64,000 nucleotides of DNA from Okapia johnstoni (GCA_024291935.2 CM044317.1:65028730-65092729), one strand, 5' to 3'. Positions 24,136 through 37,069 are shown, counted from the stretch's first letter. The notes: generated by a model not told the origin, from the letters alone. Numbers and translations: made by a program.

Positions 24136-25300
24136 GGGCCCCAGGGCACACCTCAAGAGACCGGAGCTTAATGTCCAAAGTAGTTGAAACAGAGACCCAT
24201 GGGGCTGCTGTTGGGACAGACATTCCCTATGTCTTAAACAGAGAAATAAACATCAACTTCCTCATGAAACCATAAGGGTGTCAAGATCTGCAGGTGTTGC
24301 TATGGTTTTTCAAACACTCAACAATATGTAGCTCCCTTCAAGCTGAGTATACTCATGGATTTCCTTAATGATGGTCAATAATTTCTCCACTAGGGAGGCC
24401 AACAAGTTTGGTTTTAGAGGTTTGTTTTTCCTTTCATGGGGGCATTTCTAGGGTATACAATCCATGACATGTAGGAATGCCCCATTCTTTTCAATGACTA
24501 CAGATAATGCAAATGGCAGGCACTGTTTCTTCCATTCCAAATGCCCATCTCCCCCTTTTTCTTTCTTCACAGCGAGCTGAACTCTTGAGTTTGTTCAGGA
24601 ACTGAATGAAAATCCCGATCTTCAAGAAGACAGGCCCCTCTCCCAGCACCAAGGAGTGAATTACGACTGGGATAAGAAAGTCACAGTAACCTAACTCTTC
24701 AGGTCGTATCATCCCGTCTTAGTTAATACGTTAAAAGGAAGTATGTGGAGAATTTGGAGGAGGGGGAGAGATTTTATTTCCTGATTAAAAAACTGCTTAA
24801 CGGAGAGTCTCCTGTGTTAGCACAGTTGTTCAAGAACAGGAAAGCTGGAGCTGAGGTGGCCATGTTGCGACCATGACATGACAGACCTGAGGTCCGAAGG
24901 CTCACACGCCAAACATGGCCGAGTAGAGGCACAGAAGGCACCTGGGCACTTCATTAAGTATCTTGACAGCATGATCCACTGTTACCTGGGTGTTCTGCTG
25001 CTTAACACCAAATTTATCCCAGTAGACATCATTCAAAGTATAAATACACTATAATTACTTTAATCCTTCCCGATGGGAATTCAGACCACAATGTCCAGAG
25101 AAGACTTTGAAGCCCTGGCCTTTTACTTGTCCTCTGCTCTCAGTTCATTTTATGAGATCAAGGAGGAAAACAACCTATCTTCTTCAAGTAATATTACCTA
25201 CGGCCTTTTCTCCTATAGTTCTGGTCAATTTATCAAGATACTGGGGAACAATTTATCTAATGATTCTGTGTGTTTTTGAAAAAGGCTGTCATATAAATTA
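24136..25300 (+). other. Unidentified block, possibly a degenerate retrocopy
   Basis: Less AT-rich than its surroundings and not matching any repeat I know. The plus strand has a protein-like stretch open from about 24122 to the TAA at 24269-24271 (KVVETETHGAAVGTDIPYVL). A further stretch near 24580 reads LEFVQELNENPDLQEDRPL, and a 68-codon frame lies at 25073-25279. The pieces are in different frames. No poly(A) tail or duplication is seen. I do not recognise the protein, and chance cannot be excluded. Confidence 0.25.
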
Positions 25301-26699
25301 TGATTTTTTAAAAATGACTTGCTTTCCAGGGTAGAGGCTTTGTATGAGAGGGTTCATTCATTTTTGTGAAAACAAGAAAAATTAGTAAGAAAAAGCAATT
25401 TGAAAAATAGGATGTTTAAGTATAATTTCATTTTTCAATAAATTACAGGTACGGAGTTATGGAATTGTGTTGAGCCAGAATACTTGTTAATTTTGATAAG
25501 AAATGTCAACATAAATTATTAGAAAGTCTAAACCACATGATATTAATATTCAATTCAATACTTTCAAATACATAAAGCAACATTAAAAACCTCTACATAG
25601 GCCTAGCAGAGGACAGTAGAATAATTTATTACTCTGTCAACAACTTATATAAATGCTCATGTAAAACGTTTGAAACTGTTTGAATATTTTAATTCTTTCT
25701 ATCGTTTTTCCTTTTTAACCTCTAATTTGTTATTTTTGAAGGGCCTGGCTAAGAAAAGTCAACTTAAGCTTCTGAAATTATGACCATTCAGGAAAATACT
25801 GAATCATCCATAATTTTCTGGTCTTTTCTAAGAAGACCTGTAAACTGAGTTTATTGATTGAGAACCACAGTGATGCCTACTTAATGCCCTTAGGATATTT
25901 CCGGAATATTTCCAGTCATCCTCTCATTCTTAGTTGAAAAAAATTACCAAGTTTTTATAAAGAACAGAGGCATCAACGATTACTTGTTCTCTTAGAACAA
26001 GACAGCATATAGTGGGAAACTTCTTGCATGGAAGGCTGGCTAAACAGTGTGTGCAGGGGGTGGGTAGCTCTCACTCGGCTGAATGATACTGACAAGGTCA
26101 CATCTTGTTTGGGAGATGTCTGAGTGAACAGTTCGTCCTCAGTGCCTATGATGTTACAAAAGAGAACTAATTAATGGGGATTTCATTGTGTTATAGACCT
26201 CTTTTGCTTATTTTGTAGGAGATGAATCAAGGCATTCTCATTCAATTACTAATAGATTTAAATTAAATTGTTTTTATTTTAATGAACACTTTTTCATTTA
26301 TAACTGTTTAGGGGAAAGTGACTATGTTGTCACAAGTATTTTGAAGTACAACTCAAATAATTTTTGACAATAATCAATCATATCTTATTTGGGGTTCTTA
26401 TTTCTATCCCAATTAGCATGTAAGCAATCATGCCCAAATTCTTACTATGCTCTATGTGACTGTTAAAAAAAATTTCTAAATGTAGCCTTAGTTTGCCAAC
26501 ATTGAGTACCACTTTAAAATGCATTAAAGAAAATGGCATTAAATGTGTTCATGTATTTCTAATTTTCATATAGACGGTAAAATTGAACATAAAGAACAGA
26601 TAAAAATTTTCTTGCACAGTAGAAAGAAGTTAAGGAGGTAGGAAGACACAGTTTTGAAATATAAAAATTTCACAGGACCACTCTAGACTCATGATTTGA

Positions 26700-26890
26700 T
26701 TCCTCTAGGTCAGGAATTGGCACATTACAGTCTGTTTCTATAAATTAAACGATTCATTCACATATTGCCCATGGGCACTTCCATATAACAGCAGAGGCCA
26801 GTAGGTGTCACAGACACTGCATGACCCACAAAGCTAGAAATATTTATTGTCTGGTCTTTTGCAGAAAAAGCTTGCTGACCTCTGCCCTAG
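26700..26890. mobile_element. hAT-type non-autonomous remnant
   Basis: Resembles the common mammalian element that starts TCAGGAATTGGCACATTACA and ends CAGAAAAAGCTTGCTGACCT, with CCCACAAAGCTAGAAATATT in between. Confidence 0.6.
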
Positions 26891-29459
26891 GATATCAAGA
26901 AAAATATCAAAGATGCTTACCTCTCTGCTAACTTATTTTAAAGAACAAGTTGGGTATGGGTTTGATGTGATAATAAATCTCATTTTTCTCTTCATATGTA
27001 AAGAAAAAAATTTTAATTATTGTTTAAACGGAATATTACTTTGAAGCTTAATATCTGCATTTTTGAGTGTGCATAAGTAGAAGAATAGCATTGCCAATTC
27101 TTTGGAAAGGGATTTACTCTTTTGCTTTAACTCTTTGAATAATTGTAACATTAAAATGTAAAATATATTCTGAATCTATGAACATGCACAACTATCTGAT
27201 ACTCTTAAGAAGTCAACTGATACTACTCGTTTAAAAAACAAACTACTTTAACAAAACAAGAAATACATTTACATTTATTTCCATTTTTATTAGAGTCAAC
27301 AAGTTGACAGTTTTTCAAAACATCACTATATCTATCAATGCAGATATTAAAATAATGAATTTTATATCTGAGAAGTAAAATCTTCCTTGGCGTTAAAATA
27401 AAATGCATGCTTATCAATACAGTGTGATACATGTGTGCACATACACAAACGAAAGGCTGAAAGTTAGAAGCTTTGCCACCCATATACAACATATCTTACC
27501 GATGCCAAAAAGTGTATTTTTTAATATCGTAAGTTAAAGCTTTCAAGCGGTGACGATGTTGATGCAAAACCGAAAGTGCGACATGCCCTGTGTACAGAGT
27601 CAGCGGCGCTCACTTACACTGTTGATGGATTTATGCAAAGCCTCCCCCAGAGAGTGCCGCTATGAAAAGATCACAGGAATAAAGGGAAACATTCAGAAAC
27701 CGACTACGTGAAAGAAAGAGGGATAAACAGGGAGAGTAAGACACAGAACATTAATTATAATATGCTCAAGAAACAAGTAAGTTGAAAACAGTTCTGAAAA
27801 AGAAATCAGACAAAAAGAACTTTGTGACACAGAGTCTACATTATCTGTAGTCCTTTAAAACAGTGTCTGATGCTTATGGGCTTGCAGACTTACCTATGAA
27901 AGACACCGAAGGATAGGACATGTAAACCAGAGGTCAGTTTAAAAGATAATGGTTATTGAAGCACCTGGAAGGAATATTACTGTTCTAAATTCCTTCCAGA
28001 AATCTGTAATGCTTCAAAGCATTCCATTCAGCACTGGAGTAGGTTCTAAAAGGATTTCTCTTGTGAGAAATGAGCAGATGAGAACTGAAACACTAACTTC
28101 ATTGACTAGATAATTTGAGGGCTAAAAATAAATATGAGATAATCACTGAAAATGTAAAGATTGAATAATAATCTGGTTTAGGGTAAAAGTTCAGGGGAAA
28201 GGAAGAAACGATGCCTTTGTATCTTTTCAACTCTATTTCCTAGACTGTATTTGATAAAATTATATATGACCTAGGTTCATTTTTTAGCTCATTGAAATGC
28301 TGAGTGACAAACCATTGGAAAAACATACTCTCCGTCCCCTAAATATGTGAAAAATGTGATTTAATTTTCAATTGCCTCATTTTTTTGCCTTCCAAGGATA
28401 CAAAGTAGTATTTTAAATTTATATTACTAATATAGGAAAGTTCCTGCAAAGTGGCTTTTACTATGGACATTAATCAAATTTTCAGATGGAATATAATTAT
28501 CTTTTCCCCCATAATGTGAATATTCGTTAATGTGTTACAAACTAAAGATAGCTTTTATTTGGTAAACAATTATTTACTAATACTCTAAGACTAATTTAGG
28601 ATATAGTTCACAGAGCTGAAAAAAATAAGTTGAGAAAAATTAGTAACTTTCTGTTTGATTATTCTATAACTTCTCAGTTTAAACTCTTATACTTTTAATT
28701 TTATTTTTTACTTTATTCTTTCTTCTACTCATAATATTCTTTGTATACAAATGAGATACTTCTCCAGAGTTCACAAAGTTTATGAAAATCTGAGGGATTT
28801 TTTAGTTGTTTTTTTTTAACCTCTTTGTATTTCTCTGAACTGATATCCTCATACTAGAAGTTAATCTAAAATGAACATCATTTACTTATGAAGTAATTTT
28901 TTCATTCTTTAAAGTATCATCAGACAAAAAAAGTATGTATGTTATTTACGATTCCTGAACTAACTGATAAATTAGGCCAATATTACAGATCAGAGGTTCT
29001 TCAATAGGAATTCTAGACTTTCTACGAGAGAAGTATATTTGAACATCTGGAATCTAAACTCATATGGTCACTACCTCTGTCCTCATATTGCTGCAGGCCA
29101 TGCAAATATCTAAACCAAAAGTCCTGGTCCACAGGCTGTGACCTGGGGTGACTTATATCACAGACCTGGCAACAGCAATTAGAAAAGGCACAGCAGTGGT
29201 GATGGGTCACAATACTCTTATTGGTGAGTACATAAATGAAGATTTTTTTGTTTAAAGAATTTTTATTAGAGTACTATTATATTCTAGGAAGTACAGAGTG
29301 ATATAGAGAACTGAATAAGATACTAAACAAACATACATAAATTAAAAAGTAAGAAAAAGTTCATGATAAATAGGATTTAAAAAGGTTGATGTGCTAGGAA
29401 GTGACTAGAGGTGATACTGCATTGATGGTAAAGAAAGATCTTTGGAAAAATGTGTCATT

Positions 29460-30250
29460 TAAACTTAGAATCAGTGAAGAAGCCAGCCACAAAATGAGAT
29501 GACCTGGGGGAAAGAGTGTACAGGCAGAAGGATTAGCTCAAAGACCCTAAGGTGTAAGTGAGCTGGAATGACTGGGTGTGTGGGGGGGTGTTTGTGAGGC
29601 TGAAATGAGATAGGACATATTTGTTGTTTAGTTGCTAAGTCATATCTGACTCTGCGACTTCATGGACTGTAACCCACCAGGCTCCTCTGTCCATGGGATT
29701 TCCCAGGCAAGAATACTGGAGTGGGTTGCCATTTCCTTCTCCTGGGGATCTTTCCAACACAGGGATCGAACCTGGGTCTCCTGCATTGCAGGCAGATTCT
29801 TTACTGCTGTGCCACCAGGGACTAAAGAGCCTTAATTCAGTGGGGACCCCTGAAAGAATTTTAAGCAGGAAAATGGCATGATCTGATTTACATCATAAAA
29901 GATTACTTCAAGTCTGTGGGGAAAAAAATGAAATTGGGGGAGCTAAATAGAAGGCTATTATATGGTGGTTTGGACTAGTGTTTGCTAAGAGAGACAGAAG
30001 CAGGTGGAACTGGGATTTGTTTCGGAGGCGGAATAAACAGGATTGAGATTACATGAGAGATCAGAAAAGAGAGAAAGCAAGGATGACGCTTCAGTTTTTG
30101 TTCTGAGCAAAAAGCAGTGCCAGGAAGTGAAGATGATGGGATAGGGATTGAGAATCAATACTTTGGAGCTGTACATGCTAAGTCTGAGATGCCTTTTAGA
30201 TAACCAAGTGACTGAGTTTGGGCGAAGACAAAGGCTGGAGATTTAACCTG
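29460..30250. repeat. Old unclassified interspersed repeat, split by a SINE
   Basis: Phrases such as GTTTTAAG-like AATTTTAAGCAGGAAAATGG, CATGATCTGATTTACATC and GGTGGTTTGGACTAGTG belong to a widespread old mammalian repeat that I cannot name. The SINE at 29623-29822 lies within it. Similar sequence occurs at 35275-36440. Confidence 0.45.
29623..29822 (-). mobile_element. Bov-tA SINE
   Basis: From GTTGTTTAGTTGCTAAGTCA to GTGCCACCAGGGACT. The B-box-like ACACAGGGATCGAACCTG is present. Confidence 0.87.
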
Positions 30251-30283
30251 GATTTAACTGGAAGTCACTAACCTATACAGACT

Positions 30284-30503
30284 GGGCTTCCTCGGAGGCT
30301 GAGGGTAAAGAATCCACCTGCCAATGCAGGAGACACAGGAGATCTGAGTTCGATCCCTGGGTCGGGAAGATCCCCTGGAGGAGGAAATGGCAACCCACTT
30401 CAGTATTCTTGCCTGGAGAATCCCCATGGAGAAAGGAGCCTGGAGGGCTGCAGTCCATGGGGTCACAAAGAGTTGGACACGAGACTGAGCAACTGACATG
30501 CAC
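30284..30503 (+). mobile_element. Bov-tA SINE
   Basis: Begins GGGCTTCCTCGGAGGCTGAG, contains GAGTTCGATCCCTGGGTCGG, and ends GAGACTGAGCAACTGACATG. A short ACCTATA repeat flanks it. Confidence 0.88.
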
Positions 30504-31017
30504 GACCTATAGATGGTATTTAAAACACAAAATGGGCTGAGATGCCCCCAGTAAATGTTTGAGAGAATACTGGATGAACTAAAAATCTATATGCGAATAT
30601 ATTATTTGGCAAGTACTCTATATGAGCAAGATCCATGTTAAGAAAAATTAATGCTAGATAAGTCAATTTCCTTTAAAGCATCTTAAGCTACTTGTTAGTT
30701 TTTGAGATGACTGAAAAGGGCCTTAAGAGGTCCTCTTCAGCTTATTAGAGCACTTGAATATTTCAGCACAGAAGGCTTACTAAGGTGTTTCAGGATTTCT
30801 GGTCTTGATGGATGAATATAATCAGACTTTCAGCTATTATAAGTGAGGAAGAAAAGCTGAAAATAACTGAAAAAGTTGCTGCACTTAATGAGAAGTTTAC
30901 AGCTTTGTACATAAGAAAACTATACTCTTAGGAGTAATCTCATTGTTCTAATCCTCCATTTATTCATTTAGAAAATAGCACAAGGTTTTTATCGATAGAT
31001 GTTTGCAGTTTACAAAT

Positions 31018-31325
31018 ATTCAGTTCAGTTCAGTAGCTTAGTCGTGTCCAACTCTTTGCGACCCCATGAATTGCAGCACGCCCTCCCTGTCCATCATCAA
31101 CTCCCGGAGTCTACCCAAACCCATGTCCATCGAGTCAGTGATGCCATCCAACCATCTCATCCTCTGTTGTCCCCTTCTCCTCCTGCCCCCAATCCTACCC
31201 AGCATTAGGGTCTTTTCCAATGAGTCAACTCCTCGCATGAGGTGGCCAAAGTATTGGAGTTTCAGTCAGTCCTTCCAATGAACACCCAGGATCGATCTCC
31301 TTTAGGATGGATTGATTGGATCTCC
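31018..31325 (-). mobile_element. BovB 3' end, strongly 5'-truncated
   Basis: About 308 bp from TTCAGTTCAGTTCAGTAGC at the 3' tail. Flanked by TTACAAAT (31010-31017, 31326-31333). The minus-strand reading gives the R-rich [18 protein letters not shown] part. Confidence 0.88.
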
Positions 31326-31370
31326 TTACAAATGTACTGGTATATAAATATTGAAATCCACTGAATTACA

Positions 31371-31584
31371 GGGCTTCTCAGGTGGTGCTAGTGGTAAAGA
31401 ACCTGCCTACTAATGCAGGAGATGTAAGAGATGTGGGTTCGATCCCTGGGTTGGGAAGATCCCCTGGATGAGGGTATGGGAACCCACTCCAGTATTCTTG
31501 CCTGGAGAATCGCCATGGACAGAGGAGCCTGGTGGGGTATGGTCCACAGGATGGGAGAGACTTAGCATGCACACACTGAACGAC
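31371..31584 (+). mobile_element. Bov-tA SINE
   Basis: Begins GGGCTTCTCAGGTGGTGCTA, with GTTCGATCCCTGGGTTGGG, and ends near GCACACACTGAACGAC. It lies only 45 bp from the BovB end at 31325. Confidence 0.88.
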
Positions 31585-31979
31585 AAGCTTTTAGAGGACC
31601 ATGGCTTGTTCATATTTTGCATCCAAAGTGCCAAACTTAGTACCTGGCAAGGAGTAAATGGTCAATAAATGTTTACTAAATGACTAAATGAATGATATGG
31701 ACTTTTATTACTGAGTTCGTTCTTACTACTCTCTACCTTTTCCATAGTAACATAAGAAGTAATGAGAAACTTTTAGATAACAAAAAGAAGTTATTTAGAA
31801 AAAAACATAGATATCTTGCAGAAATCCTGCTGACAGAAGCCAACAGAATCTAAGACTTAGAAATGTATTATTCCCTCAGAGAAGTGAACTAATGAGTATA
31901 CTAAATATTTGTATTAATCTGAACAAAGAAAGACTGCCAAGTGGGAGACAGTATACACTGAACGGCACTTATCTTGTCC

Positions 31980-32340
31980 TACTCTGGTCTATTCTCTGTA
32001 CTGCAGTCAGAGTTTTGAAACTTTAATATTTGAGTGTGTTAGATTCATCAAACCTTGCTTAAAATCTTTCAGTGGCTCGTCATGGCACTTCAGATAAAAT
32101 CTCCACGAGGCAAACTTGAACCCATGTTATCTGACCCTGCCGCCTACCTCCCCCATCTTCCTAGCTCTCCATTCCCCAGAATATAGGTATTCGGGGGCTG
32201 CCTGAGAACCTTTGCACAAACTTCCCCCTCTGCCCAGAATACTGTTCTCCTTCTCCTGTTGGCTTGATTCTGCTTCTCTTCCAGGTAAAGGATCCTGCAC
32301 TTAGAGAAGCCTTCCCCATACAACATTACGGTTGTAATGA
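31980..32340. mobile_element. L2-like ancient LINE remnant
   Basis: AAATCTTTCAGTGGCTCGTC, ATGTTATCTGACCCTGCCGC, CCTTTGCACAAACTTCCCCC and AGAAGCCTTCCCCAT match the familiar L2 3' pattern in order. Confidence 0.6.
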
Positions 32341-33161
32341 ATTAATCTGCCATTTCTATTTGCCTTCTTTTCTAGATTATAAACAAAGGGAAGTAAGACA
32401 GCCCTGTTACTGGTCTGTCACAGTGCCTAGCATCAGAAAAACTGAATTTCTGACATATGTCAAAATTTTTTATTCTGACAATAGAATAAAATTTTCTTTA
32501 CTAACAGAAGAAATGTAACTTGTTAAATTTCTAAATTCCTTGAAACAATATCTACATTAATCTTACATTGCATTCAAGTAAAATATGTTAAATCTTAATA
32601 AAATATTCCAAAATTAAGTACTTAACATATAACACTGTACTTTCTTAAATTATGGAAAGTTTTCTCCAATATTATTTTCAAGTATACTAACATCTAGAGA
32701 AAAGCAACCAATGAACCTAAGATTACAAGTGGGAATCACAACTTTAATAATTCTCCTGAAACAAAAAAAAAAGTCAGGAACAATTGTTTCATATTTAAAC
32801 TAAATCAGTAATAACAGGCTTTTCAATGAAATGAAGGTGAAGAGAAGCTAATGTTAGATAACTTTAACACTTCTCAGAGGCTAAGTCTTTAACTTTATAA
32901 TTACATATCTACTGAAAGTTTTCAAATCCAAAGTATTGTAATTATTTTTAGTATCTTGCCATAGGAAATGGAGGTAAATTTGTTTATTATTACAGTGCTA
33001 TCTAGAAGTTCTTAATATTTTTCAGGTGTTTTCTGGGCCCTAGTACCTGTGAAGGCATAGACTGTTCTGCATTTCATCACAGTCCCACTGCAGTATTTTG
33101 CAGAACAGATATACACATACACACACTCAATACACATTAAAACTACTTGGGAGGTGGGTGG

Positions 33162-34060
33162 GAACTTCCCTGGTAGTCCAGTGGTTAAGACTACACACTC
33201 CCAGTGTGGGTAAGGGTTCAATCCTTGGTCAGGGAAATAAGATCTCGCATGCTGCGTTCAGTTCAGTTCAGTCGCTCATTCGTCTCCGATTCTTTGCAAC
33301 CCCATGAAACGCAGCACACCAGGCCTCCCTGACCATCACCAACTCCCAGAACCTACCCAAACTCATGTCCATTGAGTCGGCGATGCCATCCAACCATCTC
33401 ATCCTCTGTCATCCCCTTCTCCTGCCTTCAATCTTTCCCAGCATCAGGGTCTTTTCAAATGAGTCAGTTCTTTGCATCAGGTGGCCAAAGTATTGGAGTT
33501 TCAGCTTCAACATCAGTCCTTCCAATGAACACCCAGGGCTGATCTCCTTTAGGATGGACTGGATGGATCTCCTTGCAGTCCAAGGGACTCTCAAGAGTCT
33601 TCTCCAACACCACAGTTCAAAAGCATCAATTCTTCGGCACTCAGCTTTCTTCACAGTCCAACTCTCACATCCATACATGACTACTGGAAAAACCATAGCC
33701 TTGACTAGACGGACCTGTGTTGGCAAAGTCATGTCTCTGCTTTTTAATATGCTGTCTAGGTTGGTCATAACTTTCCTTCCAAGGAGCAAGTGTCTTTTAA
33801 TTTCATGGCTGCAGTCACCATCTGCAGTGATTTTGGAGCCCCAAAATATAAAGTCTGCCACTGTTTCCCCATCTATTTGCCATGAAGTGATGGGACTAGA
33901 TGCCATGATCTTAGTTTTCTGAATGTTGAGCTTTAAGCCAACTTTTTCACTCTCCTCTTTCACTTTCATCAAGAGGCTCTCTAGTTCTTCTTCACTTTCT
34001 GCCACAAGGCTGGTGTCATCTGCATGCTGCGTGGTACGGCCAAAAGAAAATCTACAAAAA
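33162..34060 (+). mobile_element. CHR-type tRNA-derived SINE, interrupted by BovB
   Basis: The SINE is in two parts, 33162-33257 (AACTTCCCTGGTAGTCCAGT ... TCGCATGCTGCGT) and 34033-34060 (GGTACGGCCAAAAGAAAA). It continues on both sides of the BovB at 33258-34021. CHR SINEs carry the TGCTGCGTGG-GGCCAAAA junction, so the interruption is clear. Confidence 0.87.
33258..34021 (-). mobile_element. BovB 3' end nested in a CHR SINE
   Basis: 764 bp, bounded by the exact 11-bp duplication GCATGCTGCGT (33247-33257, 34022-34032). The minus-strand frame of 198 codons (33409-34005) runs from just after the reverse-transcriptase YADD region to the R-rich part, where it stops. Confidence 0.92.
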
Positions 34061-34544
34061 GCCTATAGCTAAAACTACCCAGTATTTTACCACAACTTTT
34101 TTAAGCTAGGTATAGATATCACAATTCCATCTCTTCATTCTCTTTTCCCAGGGTCCAGGCTGAATCTCTGATGTTTCTTTCACACAGTTTTCTGCTCTCC
34201 TAATTTCTCAGGAGAGGATTCTGAACCTCCAAGGTCAGCTTCACTTGTCTCCTGTCGCTGCTTAGGGCTTCTGTCAAGGTCATGGTCTAAGTCAGCTGAG
34301 AAGAGGTGATAACTCTGGGTCCTCTTCTATCCCCTCTACCTCAGTATCTGCTTGCAGCCAGTCTTCCATTAAAAGGTAGTATTGTTACTCATTTAACATG
34401 GGCAGAAAACTGATGAAACTGTAATCTTTTTTCAATAGACAGAATTTCTACAAAGAGAATTTTTCTTCCTAAAACTTAAGAGCCAATAGAACGAGTACTG
34501 AGCTTATAGAACCAAACTGATTCAAAATTTTGGGTTCCAAACAG

Positions 34545-34845
34545 TCTAGACCAGTGCTAACAAGAGTTATAACTGAGACCCACATGTGTCACTTTAATAT
34601 TTTAATAGCCATATTAAAAAAAGTAAAATTATTTTTAGGCATATATTTAACCCAATATATCCCAAGCACTAGCATCTCAACATGTAACTAAATAAAAAGT
34701 ACTAGTGAGACATTCCATATCTTTTTTTATATTAAATTTTCAAAACCCAGTATATATTTTACATTGACATCTCAAATTGGATGAAGCTCACTTCAAGTGC
34801 TCAGCACTCGGCCTGTTGCTACCATATTAGACAATACTCATCTAG
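34545..34845. mobile_element. hAT-type non-autonomous DNA transposon remnant
   Basis: AACCCAATATATCCCAAGCA, CATCTCAACATGTAACTAAA and CACTTCAAGTGCTCAGCACT ... CTACCATATTAGACAAT reproduce the common mammalian MER hAT pattern almost end to end. Confidence 0.65.
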
Positions 34846-35521
34846 AAATCAGAAAGCATTCTGCAATGGCCTTAAACTGGCTTTTCTGTCACTCTTGATC
34901 AACAGCATTGATTTTGATGCTCCATTTCTTATTCATGTCATTGTTCTTTCTTATTGAGCGTGAAAAATGCCCATGTATCCTGTGGTTGTAGAATCAATAA
35001 GTCTAAAATCAAACTCACCACCTCATCCCCTTTCAGTGAAGTAGTCTGTCATGACCTTCCTGTCTCCATTATCTTGGTTTCAAATCCTGGGCCAGCTTTA
35101 ACATGTCCTTCTCCTTTACCAAAGTATTCCATCAAATTTGTTACTTTATGATTTCTCTTGTAATTCTCAGTGAAATAAACTTAATTCAGGTCCTATTTGG
35201 GTGGAATTATTTGTACTTCATATATTTGACAACTTCCTCTTTGGATGCCCTGCCTTGGTTTTTCTTCATTCAGCAACACCTGAGAGCTGACTATATGCTA
35301 GGCACAGTTTAAGCTGCTGGGATGAAGCAGTGAACAACACAGGTAAAGACCCAGTGCCCATGGAACTACATTCTAACAGGAAAGAGAATCAATATGATGC
35401 TTTGTGGTAACAAATGTTTTGAAGAAACACAAAGCAGAACAAAAAGACAGAGTGACAAAGGGAGGCTATTTTAGGGGAAGTGGTCAAGGAAGATCTTTTG
35501 AAGAATTAAGATCTGTGCATA

Positions 35522-35841
35522 GGGCTTCCTTGGAGGCTCATATGGTAAAGAAACCACCAGCCAATTCAAGAGACACAGGTTCGATCCCTGGTCCGGGAAG
35601 ATCCCAAATGCCACGGAGCAACAAAGACCATGAACCACAACTATCGAGACTGTGCTCTAGAGCCTGGGAACTGCAACTACTGAGTCCATGCACCCTAGAG
35701 CTTGAGCTCTGCAACAAGAGAAGCCACTGCCATGAGAAGCCTGTGCACTGCAACAAAGAGTAGCCCCCGCTCACTACAATAGAGAAAAGCCTGCCCAGCA
35801 ATGAAGACCCAGCACAGTCAAAAATAAATATTTTTGAAAAA
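35522..35841 (+). mobile_element. CHR-2-like SINE
   Basis: tRNA-like head GGGCTTCCTTGGAGGCTCAT with GGTTCGATCCCTGGTCCGGG, then the long CHR body (GAACTGCAACTACTGAGTCC, AACAAAGAGTAGCCCCCGCT) and an AAAAATAAATATTT tail. Imperfect AAGATCTGTGCAT / AAGATTTGAGCAG repeats flank it. Confidence 0.82.
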
Positions 35842-36368
35842 AAGATTTGAGCAGAGAATTGAACAAATTGAGGAACAAGCCATGTAGATCTGGGGAAAGT
35901 GGATTCCATAAGGATTGGAAGAGGCAGAGGCCCTGAGACGGATTAAGCTTGGCGCGTGTGGTCCAGAAACTCCACTCCAAATAGTCCAGTATGGCCGTGA
36001 AAAACGAAGGGAGACAGTGGTGGCAGCTGATGCTGGCCCTGCAGACGGAGGCCGAATCATGAGGCTCCTGCAGGCCACATAAGAGGGTGGGGTGTCCTCT
36101 AACGAGGTGATGGGAAGCCACTGGTGGATTTGAAGATTACAGTAACATCATCCAATTAATATTTTAAGAGTACCACTTTGGTTGGATGGAAAACAATTTG
36201 TAGGTAGGTAACAGAAGAAGCAGCGAAACCAAATATAGGTTCCAGGTGCAGCACAGAAGGGTAGTGGAGGAAGTGGTAAGACATGAGCAGATCTGGATGT
36301 ACCTGGAAGGCAGAACAGTAGAAAATGCTGGTGGTTGCCTGCACAGCATGCAAGAGAGGAGGCAGTCA

Positions 36369-36402
36369 TTCCTTACTGCTTAGATATCTAGGCAGTAAGG
36401 AA
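36369..36402. repeat. 34-bp near-perfect palindrome
   Basis: Arms TTCCTTACTGCTTAGAT and ATCTAGGCAGTAAGGAA pair over 17 positions with one T-G mismatch and no loop. It sits in old repeat sequence and matches no TIR I know. Confidence 0.75.
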
Positions 36403-37050
36403 CGACAGTGTCTAGCAGGAGCAGTCTGGCTTAGGCTGAGGTGATGGAGGGATGCATGATACGTATTCAAGAGCTCTGTTTCACACACTTTAATTTAGAT
36501 ATTTATACTGAGATGTCTCCATTTAATCCTCACTTCAATATTAAGCTTTCTAAAATAAGAAAAATTCAGCAGGTTATTCTGCTATCCACAAACCTTTGAG
36601 AGAATCTCATAGCTTATTGAGTAAATTTTGACCTCCAAAGACAAGAAGTCAAAGTTTTTCACAATGATCTCTCTCCTCAACTGTCCTGTTAGTTTTCTGC
36701 ATTCCTTACAGTGTCTGGGAAATTTGAGTATATTTTGTCTGATACATTGAGTATAAATGTCTGATAAATGAATAAAAATATCTGTGTTCCCCCTTTACCT
36801 TATTCAAAAGCCACATGACAGATGACTTCCTCAATGAAATCTTACCCAATCACACCAGCTATATTACTTTTCTCTAACTCAATACTCCTACCCAGTAGTA
36901 TGCTGATAAATCTTTTAACAGCTCTCTGAAAAATGAAGCCCTCATCTGTAGCATTTGTTATACCTAGGATGTAAACACTCTCACCATGGATGACAGCAGG
37001 CCGTGATGACCCTGATGACCCTGAATGTGGAGGTGAGAGGTGCTGGCACA

Positions 37051-37069
37051 CCCAGCTCGGTGAGCTGGG
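37051..37069. repeat. Short GC-rich inverted repeat
   Basis: CCCAGCTC-GGT-GAGCTGGG, an 8-bp perfect stem with a 3-nt loop. It lies just right of a small tandem of GATGACCCT at 37003-37021. Confidence 0.5.

Larger units (their letters stand above)
35275..36440. repeat. Old unclassified interspersed repeat, split by a CHR SINE
   Basis: CATATGCTAGGCACAGTTTA-like start (near 35290), CAGAGGCCCTGAGACGG and GATGGGAAGCCACTGGTGG belong to the same old repeat type as 29460-30250. The CHR SINE at 35522-35841 interrupts it. Confidence 0.45.

Noticed and set aside
33365..33922. 185-codon plus-strand ORF
   Set aside because: Antisense shadow of the minus-strand BovB at 33258-34021. The same explains the plus-strand ORFs at 3524-4777 and the minus-strand ones at 6112-6705 and 46073-46846.
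35404..36121. Overlapping ORFs of 86-123 codons on both strands
   Set aside because: They lie in a CHR-2 SINE and old repeat sequence with no recognisable domain.
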